A DNA stretch of 37,904 bases from Lachnospiraceae bacterium (GCA_024698145.1 JAILRO010000032.1:1-37904), one strand, 5' to 3'. Shown: positions 14,461-23,571, numbered from the stretch's first letter. Notes: a model not told the origin generated them from the letters alone. Made by a program: numbers and translations.

Positions 14461-16149
14461 ATGAAAATTGACAAACTGCATTTACAGAATTACGGAAAAT
14501 TTCATGACAAAGACATTACACTCACTCCCGGTGTTAATATCATTTTGGGAGGCAATGAAGCCGGTAAGACTACTGCCAAAGATTTTATAATCGACATGCT
14601 TTACGGAATCGATAAGGCAAGAGGAGTAGGAGCAAGATTTGATCATTATGAGAAAAGACGTCCTATTAACGGCGTGGCTTATTCGGGTTCCATGGAGTTT
14701 TCTACAGAAAACGGTGAATATATTCTTGAGAGAAACTTTTCAAAAAGTGAGAAGCGTACAACTTTAAGAAATGCTGACACTGGACGTGAGGTTACACTTA
14801 AAAGGGATCATGATATTCTTGGAACAGTTTTAGAGACTGATAAGAGCACTTATTTGAATACTCTCTGTATTGGTCAGTTAGAGACAACAACAGACAAGAG
14901 TATCGCAGATAAGCTTAATCATTATATAGTCAATATGGCATCATCAAAGGCCGGTGACATTGATTCTATTAATGCAATTACAGAGCTTAAGAAGAAACGT
15001 CGTGAGTTCGTTGACAAGGAAGCTGAAGAGAAAATCGCTGAGATTACAGCAAAGCTTCAGTTGGACAGAGATTATGATGCAGAGTTAGAAGCTGTCCGCG
15101 CAGAGTATAGAGAATTAGATGCTTCTCTCAATAAAAAGGGAGAAGATAAAATACAGTTTACTCCAATTAAGAATGCGGCAACGCAGGAGGAAGAAGAGCG
15201 ACAGAAACGAATCCGTGAGGAAGAGGAGAGACAAAGAGAAGAAAGAGAGCCTCTTTCAAAACGTGAGAAAGATATCAGGATGTTAAATGGAATGGGTCCT
15301 AAGAGTATTTTGGACAATTTATTTGTTATTTTCCTTTTCGCACTCATCATTGTTGCAGCATTTGTTGGTGTTGCTTATGTTGTTCCGGTATCTTCACCGA
15401 AGGTTAAGATGGGAATAATGGGCTTTGGTGTTGCACTTTCTTTGCTTATGACAATACAAATATTTGCAAGAAGAAGTGCGCTTTATAAACTTCTTGATGA
15501 GTTAGAAATTGAGCGTGGATTTGAAGAAGCCAGGAGCGATGTTCAGTCATCAATTTCCGACAGCAGACGCGGTGAAATGGTTGATCGTTTGGCAGAGCTT
15601 AAAGTTAAGCAGGAGATGCTCCTTAAGGAAAGAGGAGAGCAAGAGCTCTATATGAACCAGATTACGGAGCTTAAGTCAAAGTCAAATGCTAATGTTACTG
15701 AACTTGAAGCTATAGATCTTGCAATCAGAACGATTCAGGAGCTTTCTGAAGAAATATACGATTCTTTCGGTGGTGTGCTTAATACTCAGGTATCCGAGAT
15801 TGTTTCACAGATTACTAAGGGTAAATACACAGAAGTCAGAATCGATGACCAGTTGAGAGTCATGGTTAAGAGTGGAAGTTCATTTATCAGTATGGATTAC
15901 TTAAGTATGGGTACTGTTGAGCAGATTTATCTTGCTCTTAGATTATCGATTGCCAATGTTCTTGTTAACGAAGATTTGCCGATAATCATAGATGATATAT
16001 TTGTTACTTACGATGAGGAAAGATTGCGTGATACATTAAGTTGTATCGGCGAATACTTGAATCGTCAGATTATAATATTTACAACCAATTCTAAGATACA
16101 GGATATATTCAACTCTTTGGGAGTTCCGAATTATTCTATCAATCTCTAG
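14461..16149 (+). CDS. SbcC/Rad50-like (YhaN-type) ATPase with membrane segment
   Basis: A 562-residue SMC-type ABC ATPase. Walker A is GGNEAGKTT (residues 30-38), the signature-like YLSMGTVEQ lies near 480, and Walker B is LPIIIDDIF near 505. Between them are two short charged coiled-coil stretches (about 180-275 and 355-430), interrupted by a hydrophobic segment at about 285-340 that looks like two membrane spans. Classical SbcC has over 1000 residues with long coiled coils and a zinc hook; this is far shorter and lacks a CxxC hook. It is the partner of the upstream nuclease. The membrane segment suggests that the complex works at the membrane. Confidence 0.8.
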   Translation: MKIDKLHLQNYGKFHDKDITLTPGVNIILGGNEAGKTTAKDFIIDMLYGIDKARGVGARFDHYEKRRPINGVAYSGSMEFSTENGEYILERNFSKSEKRTTLRNADTGREVTLKRDHDILGTVLETDKSTYLNTLCIGQLETTTDKSIADKLNHYIVNMASSKAGDIDSINAITELKKKRREFVDKEAEEKIAEITAKLQLDRDYDAELEAVRAEYRELDASLNKKGEDKIQFTPIKNAATQEEEERQKRIREEEERQREEREPLSKREKDIRMLNGMGPKSILDNLFVIFLFALIIVAAFVGVAYVVPVSSPKVKMGIMGFGVALSLLMTIQIFARRSALYKLLDELEIERGFEEARSDVQSSISDSRRGEMVDRLAELKVKQEMLLKERGEQELYMNQITELKSKSNANVTELEAIDLAIRTIQELSEEIYDSFGGVLNTQVSEIVSQITKGKYTEVRIDDQLRVMVKSGSSFISMDYLSMGTVEQIYLALRLSIANVLVNEDLPIIIDDIFVTYDEERLRDTLSCIGEYLNRQIIIFTTNSKIQDIFNSLGVPNYSINL

Positions 16150-16186
16150 AATTGTCAAAAGCTAATAGCTGGAAATGAGGTAAATT

Positions 16187-18487
16187 ATGGCTGATAACAA
16201 GAAACCTACATCAGAGGAATTAGCCAAAAAGAAAAGGGCCAAAAGAGAACGAAGAAAGAAAAGAAAACGTGTAAGAAGAATCATACTTAGTTACTTGCTT
16301 GTTGTTTTCACACTTGTGTTTGTAATAGGCGGATACTATGCGTATGAGAAGTTCGGTAAGGATTTGCTCGTTTATAGAGATGAAGCAATTGATATTGTTG
16401 CCGATTCTTCACCGGAAACTTTCCGTCAGGATGAGACTTCTATTGTATATGACGCAGACGGTAAGAAACTTCGCGAGGTTACAGGTGAGAAAGAAGTTTA
16501 TTACAAGACTTATGATGAAATCCCTGCATATTTTGTTGAAGCAATGGTTTCCGTTGAGGACAGACGTTTTTATGAACATAACGGTGTTGACCCTGAAGGT
16601 GTTGTAAGAGCGGCTTACATATTGTACAAGCATGGTGGTGCAATCACACAGGGTGCAAGTACGATTACGCAGCAGCTTGCAAGAGGTATATTCCTTACAA
16701 AAGAAGTTAAGGAAGAGAATGAAAGCAAGAAGCTTAAGTATTTGAGAAAAATCAAAGAGATGTTTGTTGCTATGGAGATGGAGAAGAAATACACAAAGCA
16801 ACAGATATTGGAGTATTATCTTAACAACATTTTCTTTGCTAATGGCTATTATGGAATAGGTGCGGCGGCAAAGGGATATTTTGATAAAGAGCTTGATGAG
16901 GTAACTGTTTCGGAAGCGGCATTCTTATGTGCGATACCGAACAGCCCGTCATATTATGATCCGAGAACTTCTTATGACCATACAATAGAGCGTCGTAACA
17001 AGATTCTTAATGATATGCATGAACTTGGCTATCTTAATGATCTTGAACTTGAGATGGCACTTGAAGAGAAGATTGAACTTGCTCCTGAAAAGAAAGTAAG
17101 TCATGATTATATTGAGACATATACTAACTTCTGTGCAACAGAAGCGCTTATGGAAGCTGATGGTTTCAAATTCCAGTATAAGTTCAAGAATATAGACGAG
17201 CAGCATGAATACAATGCCCGTTACAGAGCGGCATATGATGAATATTATTCGTCGCTTTATACTGGCGGATATCGTATATACACATCATTTGAGCCTGCGA
17301 AACAGAATATGCTTCAGAATACAATTGATGATGTTCTTTCAATGGATGACGAGAAGAATGCCGATACCGGTATATATAATCTTCAGGGTGCTTCCACATG
17401 TATAGATAATTCTACCGGACGTGTTGTTGCTATGGTAGGCGGAAGAACACAAAGAGAGCTAGAAGGTTACAGTTTGAATCGTGCATACCAGAGTGCAAGA
17501 CAGCCGGGTAGTACGATAAAGCCACTCATCGTATATACACCGCAGTTAGAGAGAGGTTACACTCCATCTACTGTAGTTGATGATACGGATTTTGAAGAAG
17601 CAAAAATGCCGGAGAACTCCGGAAAATCATATTCGGGTATGATATCACTTGCACAGGCTGTTGCGGCGTCTAAAAACGTTGTTGCTTATCGTTTGTATGG
17701 ACAGTTAACTCCTGAAGTTGGTGCGGATTATCTTCTTAATATGAACTTCAACTATCTTACAATAGAAGATAGACAGAACATGGCCGCATGTCTTGGTGGT
17801 CTTACATACGGTGCAACCACAGTTGAGATGGCATCGGGATATTCGACAATCGAGAATGACGGAGAGTTCCGTAAGCCTACATGTATCAGAGAGATAACTG
17901 ATGCTCAAGGTAACGTGATCGTTTCCGATAAGATTAAGTCAAAACGAGTTTACGAATTAAATGCATGCCGAATGATGACATCAATGCTTCGTGGCGTGTT
18001 CACAGGCGGAACGGCAAGCGGACTTGGACTTCCTAATATGTCTTGTGCGGGTAAGACGGGAACTACAGATAATAATACTGATGGTTGGTTCTGTGCATTT
18101 ACACCGTATTATACAACCAGTGTATGGGTTGGTTATGATACACCACAGGCAACAAGAGGTTTGTGGGGTTCTACATATCCGGGCCAGATATGGCATGATT
18201 TTATGATCCAGGTTAATGACGGATTAGAAGATATAGGATTCCCTGATTATGAATGGGTTCGTTCTACCAAGGATTGGAAGGATACGCGTTCTAGTTCAGA
18301 AGATTCCGAAGAAAAAAAGAAGAAAAAGAAAAAGAAGAAAAAAGAAAAATCAACGGAGGTATCATCAGATGAAATACCTATAGAGGATCCTTCAACGGAT
18401 GCTCCGACAGAGGTACCTACTGAACCTCCTACAGAACCGGTTACAGATATACCTGCAGAACCGGCAAGCGATGCTCCGGCACCTTGA
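16187..18487 (+). CDS. Class A penicillin-binding protein (bifunctional glycosyltransferase/transpeptidase)
   Basis: A 766-residue cell-wall synthase. A basic cytoplasmic tail (residues 14-31) and one membrane anchor (31-52) precede the GT51 domain, with catalytic E124 in SVEDRRFYEH and the GASTITQQLAR motif. The transpeptidase domain has S442-T-I-K445, S495-K-N497 and K623-T-G, all intact. It polymerises lipid II and cross-links peptides outside the membrane. The C-terminus is unusual: a run of about a dozen lysines encoded by a homopurine tract (about 18309-18348), then a tail rich in Thr, Pro and Glu. It lies 37 bp downstream of the ATPase gene, possibly in one transcript, and ends before a shared terminator. 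Confidence 0.93.
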   Translation: MADNKKPTSEELAKKKRAKRERRKKRKRVRRIILSYLLVVFTLVFVIGGYYAYEKFGKDLLVYRDEAIDIVADSSPETFRQDETSIVYDADGKKLREVTGEKEVYYKTYDEIPAYFVEAMVSVEDRRFYEHNGVDPEGVVRAAYILYKHGGAITQGASTITQQLARGIFLTKEVKEENESKKLKYLRKIKEMFVAMEMEKKYTKQQILEYYLNNIFFANGYYGIGAAAKGYFDKELDEVTVSEAAFLCAIPNSPSYYDPRTSYDHTIERRNKILNDMHELGYLNDLELEMALEEKIELAPEKKVSHDYIETYTNFCATEALMEADGFKFQYKFKNIDEQHEYNARYRAAYDEYYSSLYTGGYRIYTSFEPAKQNMLQNTIDDVLSMDDEKNADTGIYNLQGASTCIDNSTGRVVAMVGGRTQRELEGYSLNRAYQSARQPGSTIKPLIVYTPQLERGYTPSTVVDDTDFEEAKMPENSGKSYSGMISLAQAVAASKNVVAYRLYGQLTPEVGADYLLNMNFNYLTIEDRQNMAACLGGLTYGATTVEMASGYSTIENDGEFRKPTCIREITDAQGNVIVSDKIKSKRVYELNACRMMTSMLRGVFTGGTASGLGLPNMSCAGKTGTTDNNTDGWFCAFTPYYTTSVWVGYDTPQATRGLWGSTYPGQIWHDFMIQVNDGLEDIGFPDYEWVRSTKDWKDTRSSSEDSEEKKKKKKKKKKEKSTEVSSDEIPIEDPSTDAPTEVPTEPPTEPVTDIPAEPASDAPAP

Positions 18488-18501
18488 TTAAAAAGCAATA
18501 A

Positions 18502-18536
18502 TAAAAGAGGTCCTCATATGAGGACCTCTTATTTTG
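18502..18536. terminator. Bidirectional terminator between the PBP and prs genes
   Basis: A perfect stem of 13 pairs (18505-18517 with 18518-18530), flanked by A and T runs, lies between two convergent genes, so it can act in both directions. Confidence 0.85.
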
Positions 18537-18542
18537 TATGTA

Positions 18543-19736
18543 TTAGTAATTCTCGCGAATTGTATGTGACTTACGATACTCAGCAATACGATCCTGGATA
18601 CGATCGCTTGGATCAAGTATTTCGGAAATTGATGCATCATGGTTGAGGTGATCGATAAGAAGTGCGATATACTTACTCATATCAGCTGTTATATACCAAT
18701 CTCTGCTAAGAAGTTCTTCAGTTCTGTATGTAAGGTTTGTTGTAATAACCTTCTCGATAATTCCTTCTTTCTTTGCGTTGTCGAAAAGTTCAAGTCCTGC
18801 TGTGAAAAGTCCGAAGGTTGATACACAGAATACTCTCTTTGCCTTGCGGTTTTTAAGCTGCTTTGCAACATCTAACATACTCTCGCCGGAAGATATCATA
18901 TCGTCGATTATGATAACGTCCTTGCCCTCTACAGAGTCTCCTAAAAACTCATGAGCAACGATAGGGTTTCTTCCGTTGACAATTTTGCTGTAATCACGTC
19001 TCTTATAGAACATACCAACATCTACGCCAAGCACGTTTGCAAAGTATATTGCACGGTTCATAGCACCTTCGTCCGGGCTTATTACCATAAGATGTTCTTT
19101 TGAAAGATCAAGATCAGGTGTAGACATGAGTAATGCTTTCAAGAACTGGTAAGTAGGTCTTATGTTCTCAAAGCCGTGTCTTGGAATTGCCATCTGGACA
19201 CGAGGATCATGCGCATCAAATGTGATGATATTATCTACGCCCATAGATGCAAGTTCCTGTAATCCCATTGCACAGTCAAGAGATTCTCTACCGCTTCTCT
19301 TGTGCTGACGGCTTTCATAAAGGAAAGGCATAATAACTGTTATCTTTCTTGCCTTACCACAGGCTGCTGCGATAATTCTTTTAAGATCAGAATAATGGTC
19401 ATCAGGTGACATTGGACATTTCATTCCGTACATTGAATACTCAATACTGTAATTGGTAACGTCCACCATAATATACAAATCATGGCCTCTAACTGATTCA
19501 GTAATCTCTCCCTTGGCTTCTCCTGAAGCGAAACGAGGACATTTAGCATTTAACAGGTAAGAATCCTTTTCATATCCATTAAAAGCAATAGTATCCTTTT
19601 CTGCATTCTGTCTCTCAGCTCTCCATTTGGACAAATAATAGTCCACACGCTCACCAAGAGGGGTGCAACTCTGCAATGCGATGATTCCGAGAGGTCCTAC
19701 CGGTATTGTTGATAGTAAATGACTGTCTTTTGGCAT
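18543..19736 (-). CDS. prs: Ribose-phosphate pyrophosphokinase, long divergent form
   Basis: A 397-residue enzyme predicted to make PRPP from ribose 5-phosphate and ATP. The PRPP-binding loop DVIIIDDMISSGESM is clear. DAHDPRVQMAIP and SPDEGAMNRA replace the canonical DLHxxQIQGFF and SPDxGGxxRA. Typical Prs has about 315 residues; this one has a longer N-terminal region (about 100 residues before the KCPMSP block) and altered catalytic-loop residues. I chose the ATG at 19736 (MPKDSHLL), which has AAAGGAG upstream; the open frame continues to 19838 but overlaps the preceding gene. It lies 22 bp after the dnaI-like gene. The length and substitutions match a Lachnospiraceae-type variant from memory, unverified. 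Confidence 0.82.
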   Translation of the reverse strand: MPKDSHLLSTIPVGPLGIIALQSCTPLGERVDYYLSKWRAERQNAEKDTIAFNGYEKDSYLLNAKCPRFASGEAKGEITESVRGHDLYIMVDVTNYSIEYSMYGMKCPMSPDDHYSDLKRIIAAACGKARKITVIMPFLYESRQHKRSGRESLDCAMGLQELASMGVDNIITFDAHDPRVQMAIPRHGFENIRPTYQFLKALLMSTPDLDLSKEHLMVISPDEGAMNRAIYFANVLGVDVGMFYKRRDYSKIVNGRNPIVAHEFLGDSVEGKDVIIIDDMISSGESMLDVAKQLKNRKAKRVFCVSTFGLFTAGLELFDNAKKEGIIEKVITTNLTYRTEELLSRDWYITADMSKYIALLIDHLNHDASISEILDPSDRIQDRIAEYRKSHTIRENY

Positions 19737-19758
19737 GATTTTTCTCCTTTGAAAATGG

Positions 19759-20760
19759 TTAATTGTTTTTGATTGAGTTTCTTCTTTTGGCAAGACGTAC
19801 ATTGCTGCCATAGAAGTTGTAAACCTTGTACTCGGCAAGAATACGGGTTGATATTCGATCGGAATATCGGTCGTTTATTTCCTGTAAGTTCAAATTGGTT
19901 GATATTACAGTAGATTTGTTTTCCCGCATTCGCGTGTTAAGTATATTATAAAGCTCGGAGGCCACAAATGAGTTGGTAAACTCCGTGCCAAGGTCATCAA
20001 TGATTAGCAAATCACATCTATATAGGTAGTCGTAGATTTCTTTGTTTTTGGGATTGCCCGTCTTGTTCATTACGGCGTCTCCACATACTTCTTCAAAAAG
20101 ATGTATGGCACTCTGATACAATACAGTATGACGTGTATCCATGAGTGCTTTGGCGATGCAGTTGGACATAAATGATTTGCCAAGTCCGGTATCACCATAA
20201 AATAACATGTTACCGCCATTTTTGTCAAAGTTTTCTACGAAATCTTTTGCTTTGTTTAGTATATTATTCATATTATCCCATGGAGTGTAAGGATGAATAC
20301 CATCAGACTCCTTCGGGTAATAATCGAGATTAAAGGTATCGAAGTTTTCACTCTCTAATATCTTGCTAAGAGTTGATTGTCGATACAACATTGTTATGGT
20401 TGCCTGTTTGAAGCAACTACAGTAATCAGTGCCTGTTCTTCCTGTGTCATGACAAATCGGACAGGTATATATCGGGTTTAAGTAATCTTCCGGATAACCG
20501 TGCTCTACAAGAAGTTTTTTCTTTTCTTCTATAAGAGTTTTGTTGGAATCTTTGACTGCATCTGTGCGGTCTGTATTACCCTTTAAACGTGCGCGCACGG
20601 CATCTATCGATGAGACGGCAATGCTTTGCTCAATTTCCTTAATGCGCGGAATGAGACGATATATCTCTTCTTTGCGCTCTTCCTCGATAGCACGATTATT
20701 ATTTTGATTGGTGTAGTACACCTGCATTATCTCGTCATATACTTCCTCAGTAAACAGCAT
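19759..20760 (-). CDS. DnaI/DnaC-like helicase-loader ATPase
   Basis: A 333-residue AAA+ protein. An N-terminal helical region leads to a zinc-binding cluster (CPICHDTGRTGTDYCSCF, about residues 99-116) and an ATPase domain with Walker A GDTGLGKSF and Walker B LLIIDDLGTE. This layout is that of B. subtilis DnaI, which loads the replicative helicase; IstB of IS21 is related, but no transposase is adjacent and the zinc cluster argues for DnaI. Its start lies 2 bp after the stop of the DnaD-domain gene, a coupled arrangement resembling dnaB-dnaI of Bacillus. The complex would act at origins and stalled forks. Confidence 0.85.
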   Translation of the reverse strand: MLFTEEVYDEIMQVYYTNQNNNRAIEEERKEEIYRLIPRIKEIEQSIAVSSIDAVRARLKGNTDRTDAVKDSNKTLIEEKKKLLVEHGYPEDYLNPIYTCPICHDTGRTGTDYCSCFKQATITMLYRQSTLSKILESENFDTFNLDYYPKESDGIHPYTPWDNMNNILNKAKDFVENFDKNGGNMLFYGDTGLGKSFMSNCIAKALMDTRHTVLYQSAIHLFEEVCGDAVMNKTGNPKNKEIYDYLYRCDLLIIDDLGTEFTNSFVASELYNILNTRMRENKSTVISTNLNLQEINDRYSDRISTRILAEYKVYNFYGSNVRLAKRRNSIKNN

Positions 20761-20762
20761 GA

Positions 20763-21878
20763 TTAATTATTGGTCTCCTGCAAAAAAAGATTTTCGAATT
20801 CGTTAATCACATTTTCGCTTGTGGAATTGTGATATTGATTGAATTGATTTGTTGTTTTTCCTGTTTGTCGTGCTTTTCTTTTCTTGGCGTTTTCCTCATC
20901 TAACTTGTCTATGTCGGAGATTTTTTTGACACCAAACTTGTGCCAGTTTTCAAGTATTCCATTAACATAATTAAAGTTAGCAGACTGTGGGCTGGCAAGT
21001 ACAGCACGTTTACACGCTTCTATTATAATACCCTTGTCAAATGCATATGTATTATACCACTTATCGATATATTCAATTTCAATAGATGTGGCAACGCGAC
21101 CTTGTATTCCTAATTGTTTTAATACGGATTTGTAAATGGTATTGTAATTCTTGGTAAGTTCTCTTGCTTCATCTTTTGTCTTGATTCCATTCTTGTACCA
21201 TTCTATGGCAACGGCTTCTATATAACGACAGCTTTTCTTGCCGAGCGTCGAACAGTAATCAATAAGATATTCTATAAGTTCAGGTGAAAAATGAAGCTCA
21301 TCATATATATAAGTAATTGATTGAAGACTTGTTGCGGTTAATTTGTTCCCGAAAATTGTCTCTATCTGATATTTGATAGTCTCAAACTCTTCGTCTTCTT
21401 TTAATTTCTTATTAATATAAGAAGCTTTGTAACTGATTTTTTCGGGAACCGTTAAAGGTTCGTCTTCTTCAGTTGCTGCTGTCTCTTCGACAGGTTCTTT
21501 TTTGGTCTTTTTCTTTGATGTGCTGTCGTCTTTGACTCCAAGCATTGAAAGAATGGTATTATCATCACTCGTATTTGACTTGGGAGTAAGGGGAAGCAAA
21601 GTTATGCCTGTTAATACGTTATCAGTTGTATATTCAAGCTGAAGAACGTTTTCCTTAATCCAATATTTTATTGCTCTACAGATGTCTTTTTCTGTGGAAT
21701 CGAAATGATCCGCAATATCGGCAACGGTAACTGCGCGACCGCTATTTAACAACCTGACAAGATACAAATAAACTTTGACGTATTCGCCGTTTGCATCTGT
21801 CATGTAGTAGTCTATAAAGAAGTTAGAAACTGATGAATATGTCTCATGGTTTTTCGTTGAAATAGTAATAGTTTCCAC
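20763..21878 (-). CDS. DnaD-domain (DnaB/DnaD-like) replication initiation protein
   Basis: A 371-residue protein. An N-terminal winged-helix region (about residues 1-95) is followed by an acidic, Lys-rich linker (about 115-145) and a DnaD-type C-terminal domain with the characteristic YKNGIKTKDEARELTKNY motif; a second related segment follows with IDKWYNTYAFDKGIIIEAC and a WHKFGVK motif. Such proteins remodel DNA and help the DnaI-like loader deliver the helicase. The neighbour encodes that loader. The gene heads the operon dnaD-like/dnaI-like/prs, with an extended -10 promoter and a cluster of DnaA-box-like repeats upstream. Confidence 0.85.
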   Translation of the reverse strand: METITISTKNHETYSSVSNFFIDYYMTDANGEYVKVYLYLVRLLNSGRAVTVADIADHFDSTEKDICRAIKYWIKENVLQLEYTTDNVLTGITLLPLTPKSNTSDDNTILSMLGVKDDSTSKKKTKKEPVEETAATEEDEPLTVPEKISYKASYINKKLKEDEEFETIKYQIETIFGNKLTATSLQSITYIYDELHFSPELIEYLIDYCSTLGKKSCRYIEAVAIEWYKNGIKTKDEARELTKNYNTIYKSVLKQLGIQGRVATSIEIEYIDKWYNTYAFDKGIIIEACKRAVLASPQSANFNYVNGILENWHKFGVKKISDIDKLDEENAKKRKARQTGKTTNQFNQYHNSTSENVINEFENLFLQETNN

Positions 21879-21911
21879 TGATTTTGTCCCCTTTTTCTCA
21901 AATGCAAACGC

Positions 21912-21920
21912 ATTATAACA
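21912..21920 (-). promoter_or_regulatory. Extended -10 promoter of the primosome operon
   Basis: On the minus strand TGTTATAAT (TG-N-TATAAT), about 35 bp before the DnaD-like start. No good -35 box is seen, as is common for extended -10 promoters. Confidence 0.6.
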
Positions 21921-21976
21921 TAGGGATTTGAAAAAGAAAATAGAACGTTTGTTTTGAACGTGGAAGTGACAATAAA

Positions 21977-22003
21977 TGTGGAAAATGTGGAAAGTGTGGA
22001 TGT
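21977..22003 (-). promoter_or_regulatory. Three abutting 9-bp DnaA-box-like repeats
   Basis: On the plus strand: TGTGGAAAA, TGTGGAAAG, TGTGGATGT with exact 9-bp period. On the minus strand these read TTTTCCACA, CTTTCCACA and ACATCCACA; the first differs from the strong DnaA box TTATCCACA by one base. They lie about 60 bp upstream of the -10 box of the DnaD/DnaI-like operon, so DnaA control of that operon is possible. The remainder of 21879-22110 holds no gene; an imperfect inverted repeat (TGACAT..ATGTCA) lies at about 22009-22038. Confidence 0.5.
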
Positions 22004-22110
22004 GTTGTTGACATAAAATGTAGGTGGTAAGATGTCATAAATGAACACCACATAGGTACAAGCTTTTTTCAAAAAAACGATAGTCGTTTCTTCAAAATTA
22101 TGTAAATTAA

Positions 22111-22161
22111 ATAATCCACAATCATTTCTTGTCAAGAGACAATTTGTAGATTGTGGATTAT
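22111..22161 (-). terminator. Terminator hairpin after murC with nested stem
   Basis: A perfect 13-bp inverted repeat (22111-22123 with 22149-22161) encloses a second 5-bp stem (TTGTC/GACAA). On the minus strand it follows the murC stop codon closely and is followed by a T-rich stretch. Each arm also holds AATCCACA, resembling a DnaA box. Confidence 0.6.
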
Positions 22162-22169
22162 GTGTATAA

Positions 22170-23549
22170 TTATTGTCCGAGTAGCTCTTCGCCTATTAAA
22201 TAGACGTCGCCGGCACCCATAGTTATCAACAAATCATTTTTTTTGCAATTTTTTAATAAATAATTTTCAGCTGCCGGGAAGCTGCTTAAATATCTTGCAT
22301 CTGTTCCCTTTTCTTTGATTCGATCAGCTAATTGTTTGGCACTTACAAGTCCGGTATCTTTCTCTCTGGCAGCGTATATATCAACCAAAATTACATGGTC
22401 AAAACCTGACAAGGCATCTGCAAACTCTTCAAAGAGCGCTTTGGTTCTTGTGTAGGTATGTGGCTGGAAGACAACCCACAATTCATTGTGAGGTGTATGA
22501 GTTGCTGTTGTAAGAGTTGCTTTAATCTCTGTTGGGTGATGAGCGTAATCATCGATAACAGTTACATTACCGAGAGTGCCCTTCATTTCAAATCGTCTGT
22601 GTGCTCCGGAAAAACATGAAAGTCCGGTTAAGACGTGCGATCTGTCGATACCTAAAATGTCTGCTGCAGCAACAGCTGATAATGAATTGGTTATATTGTG
22701 TGTTCCACCGATATTCAAGTGGATACGTTCTTGCTTCTTGCCATCTACGACAAGAGTATAGCTCATGTGTCCGTTATCGTCTGCTTCTATATCTACAGGG
22801 TAGTATCTGTTTGTTTCATTTAAACCGAAGGTTACAACGTCGCAAGTAAGTCCTTCTCTTATTCTGTCAATACAATCCATATCGCCGTTCACAATCAGGT
22901 GTCCGTTGTCCGGTAAGTTGGTTGCAAAAGTATGGAAGCTTTCTATTATCTCATCAATTCCATTGAAGAAATCCAAATGGTCTGCATCTACATTAAGGAT
23001 TATACTTATATAAGGAAACAATGCATGATAACTGTTGGTGTATTCGCATGCTTCTGTTACGAAATAATCACTTTTTCCAACGAATACATTGCCGCCGATT
23101 GAATCCAATATTCCTCCGACAGATATTGTAGGACTAACATCAGCCTCGATGAATATCTGTGACAACATGGAAGTTGTTGTTGTCTTTCCGTGTGTTCCGG
23201 AAACAGCTACGGAATACTTGTAGTTGTTCATAATCTGGCCGAGCAGTTGTGCTCTTGAGAGCATTGGAAGATTGCGGGCAACACATTCTGCGTATTCCGG
23301 GTTGTCTTCGTGAACAGCTGCTGTATATATTACAAGATCAATATCATCTGTTATGTTGTCTGCACTTTGTCCGATGTTAACGGTAGCTCCCATGGATATG
23401 AGTTTATCAACTATATCCGAGCTTTTTGCGTCCGAGCCTGTTATTTTGAAATTCTCTTTTAATAGAATCTCTGCTAAACCGCTCATACTTATTCCACCTA
23501 TTCCGATGAAATGAACATGGATTGGTTTACTAAAATCCACCTGATACAT
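22170..23549 (-). CDS. murC: UDP-N-acetylmuramate--L-alanine ligase
   Basis: A 459-residue cytoplasmic ligase adding L-Ala to UDP-MurNAc, first peptide step of peptidoglycan synthesis. It has the N-terminal nucleotide loop GIGGISMSGLAEIL, the ATP loop SGTHGKTTTTSM, the central EACEYTNSYHAL and LNVDADHLDFF blocks, and the C-terminal DDYAHHPTEI and FQPHTYTRT motifs, all diagnostic for MurC. Length is normal. It follows the small lipoprotein gene by 22 bp and is probably co-transcribed from the promoter at 24341-24369. Confidence 0.96.
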   Translation of the reverse strand: MYQVDFSKPIHVHFIGIGGISMSGLAEILLKENFKITGSDAKSSDIVDKLISMGATVNIGQSADNITDDIDLVIYTAAVHEDNPEYAECVARNLPMLSRAQLLGQIMNNYKYSVAVSGTHGKTTTTSMLSQIFIEADVSPTISVGGILDSIGGNVFVGKSDYFVTEACEYTNSYHALFPYISIILNVDADHLDFFNGIDEIIESFHTFATNLPDNGHLIVNGDMDCIDRIREGLTCDVVTFGLNETNRYYPVDIEADDNGHMSYTLVVDGKKQERIHLNIGGTHNITNSLSAVAAADILGIDRSHVLTGLSCFSGAHRRFEMKGTLGNVTVIDDYAHHPTEIKATLTTATHTPHNELWVVFQPHTYTRTKALFEEFADALSGFDHVILVDIYAAREKDTGLVSAKQLADRIKEKGTDARYLSSFPAAENYLLKNCKKNDLLITMGAGDVYLIGEELLGQ

Positions 23550-23571
23550 AACACATTACCTCTTTTATATA

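Noticed and set aside
19737-19838. Longer N-terminus for prs
   Set aside because: It would overlap the dnaI-like gene; a good ribosome-binding site precedes the ATG at 19736.
19759-20760. IstB helper of an IS21 element
   Set aside because: No istA is adjacent, a DnaI-type zinc cluster is present, and the neighbour is a DnaD-domain gene.
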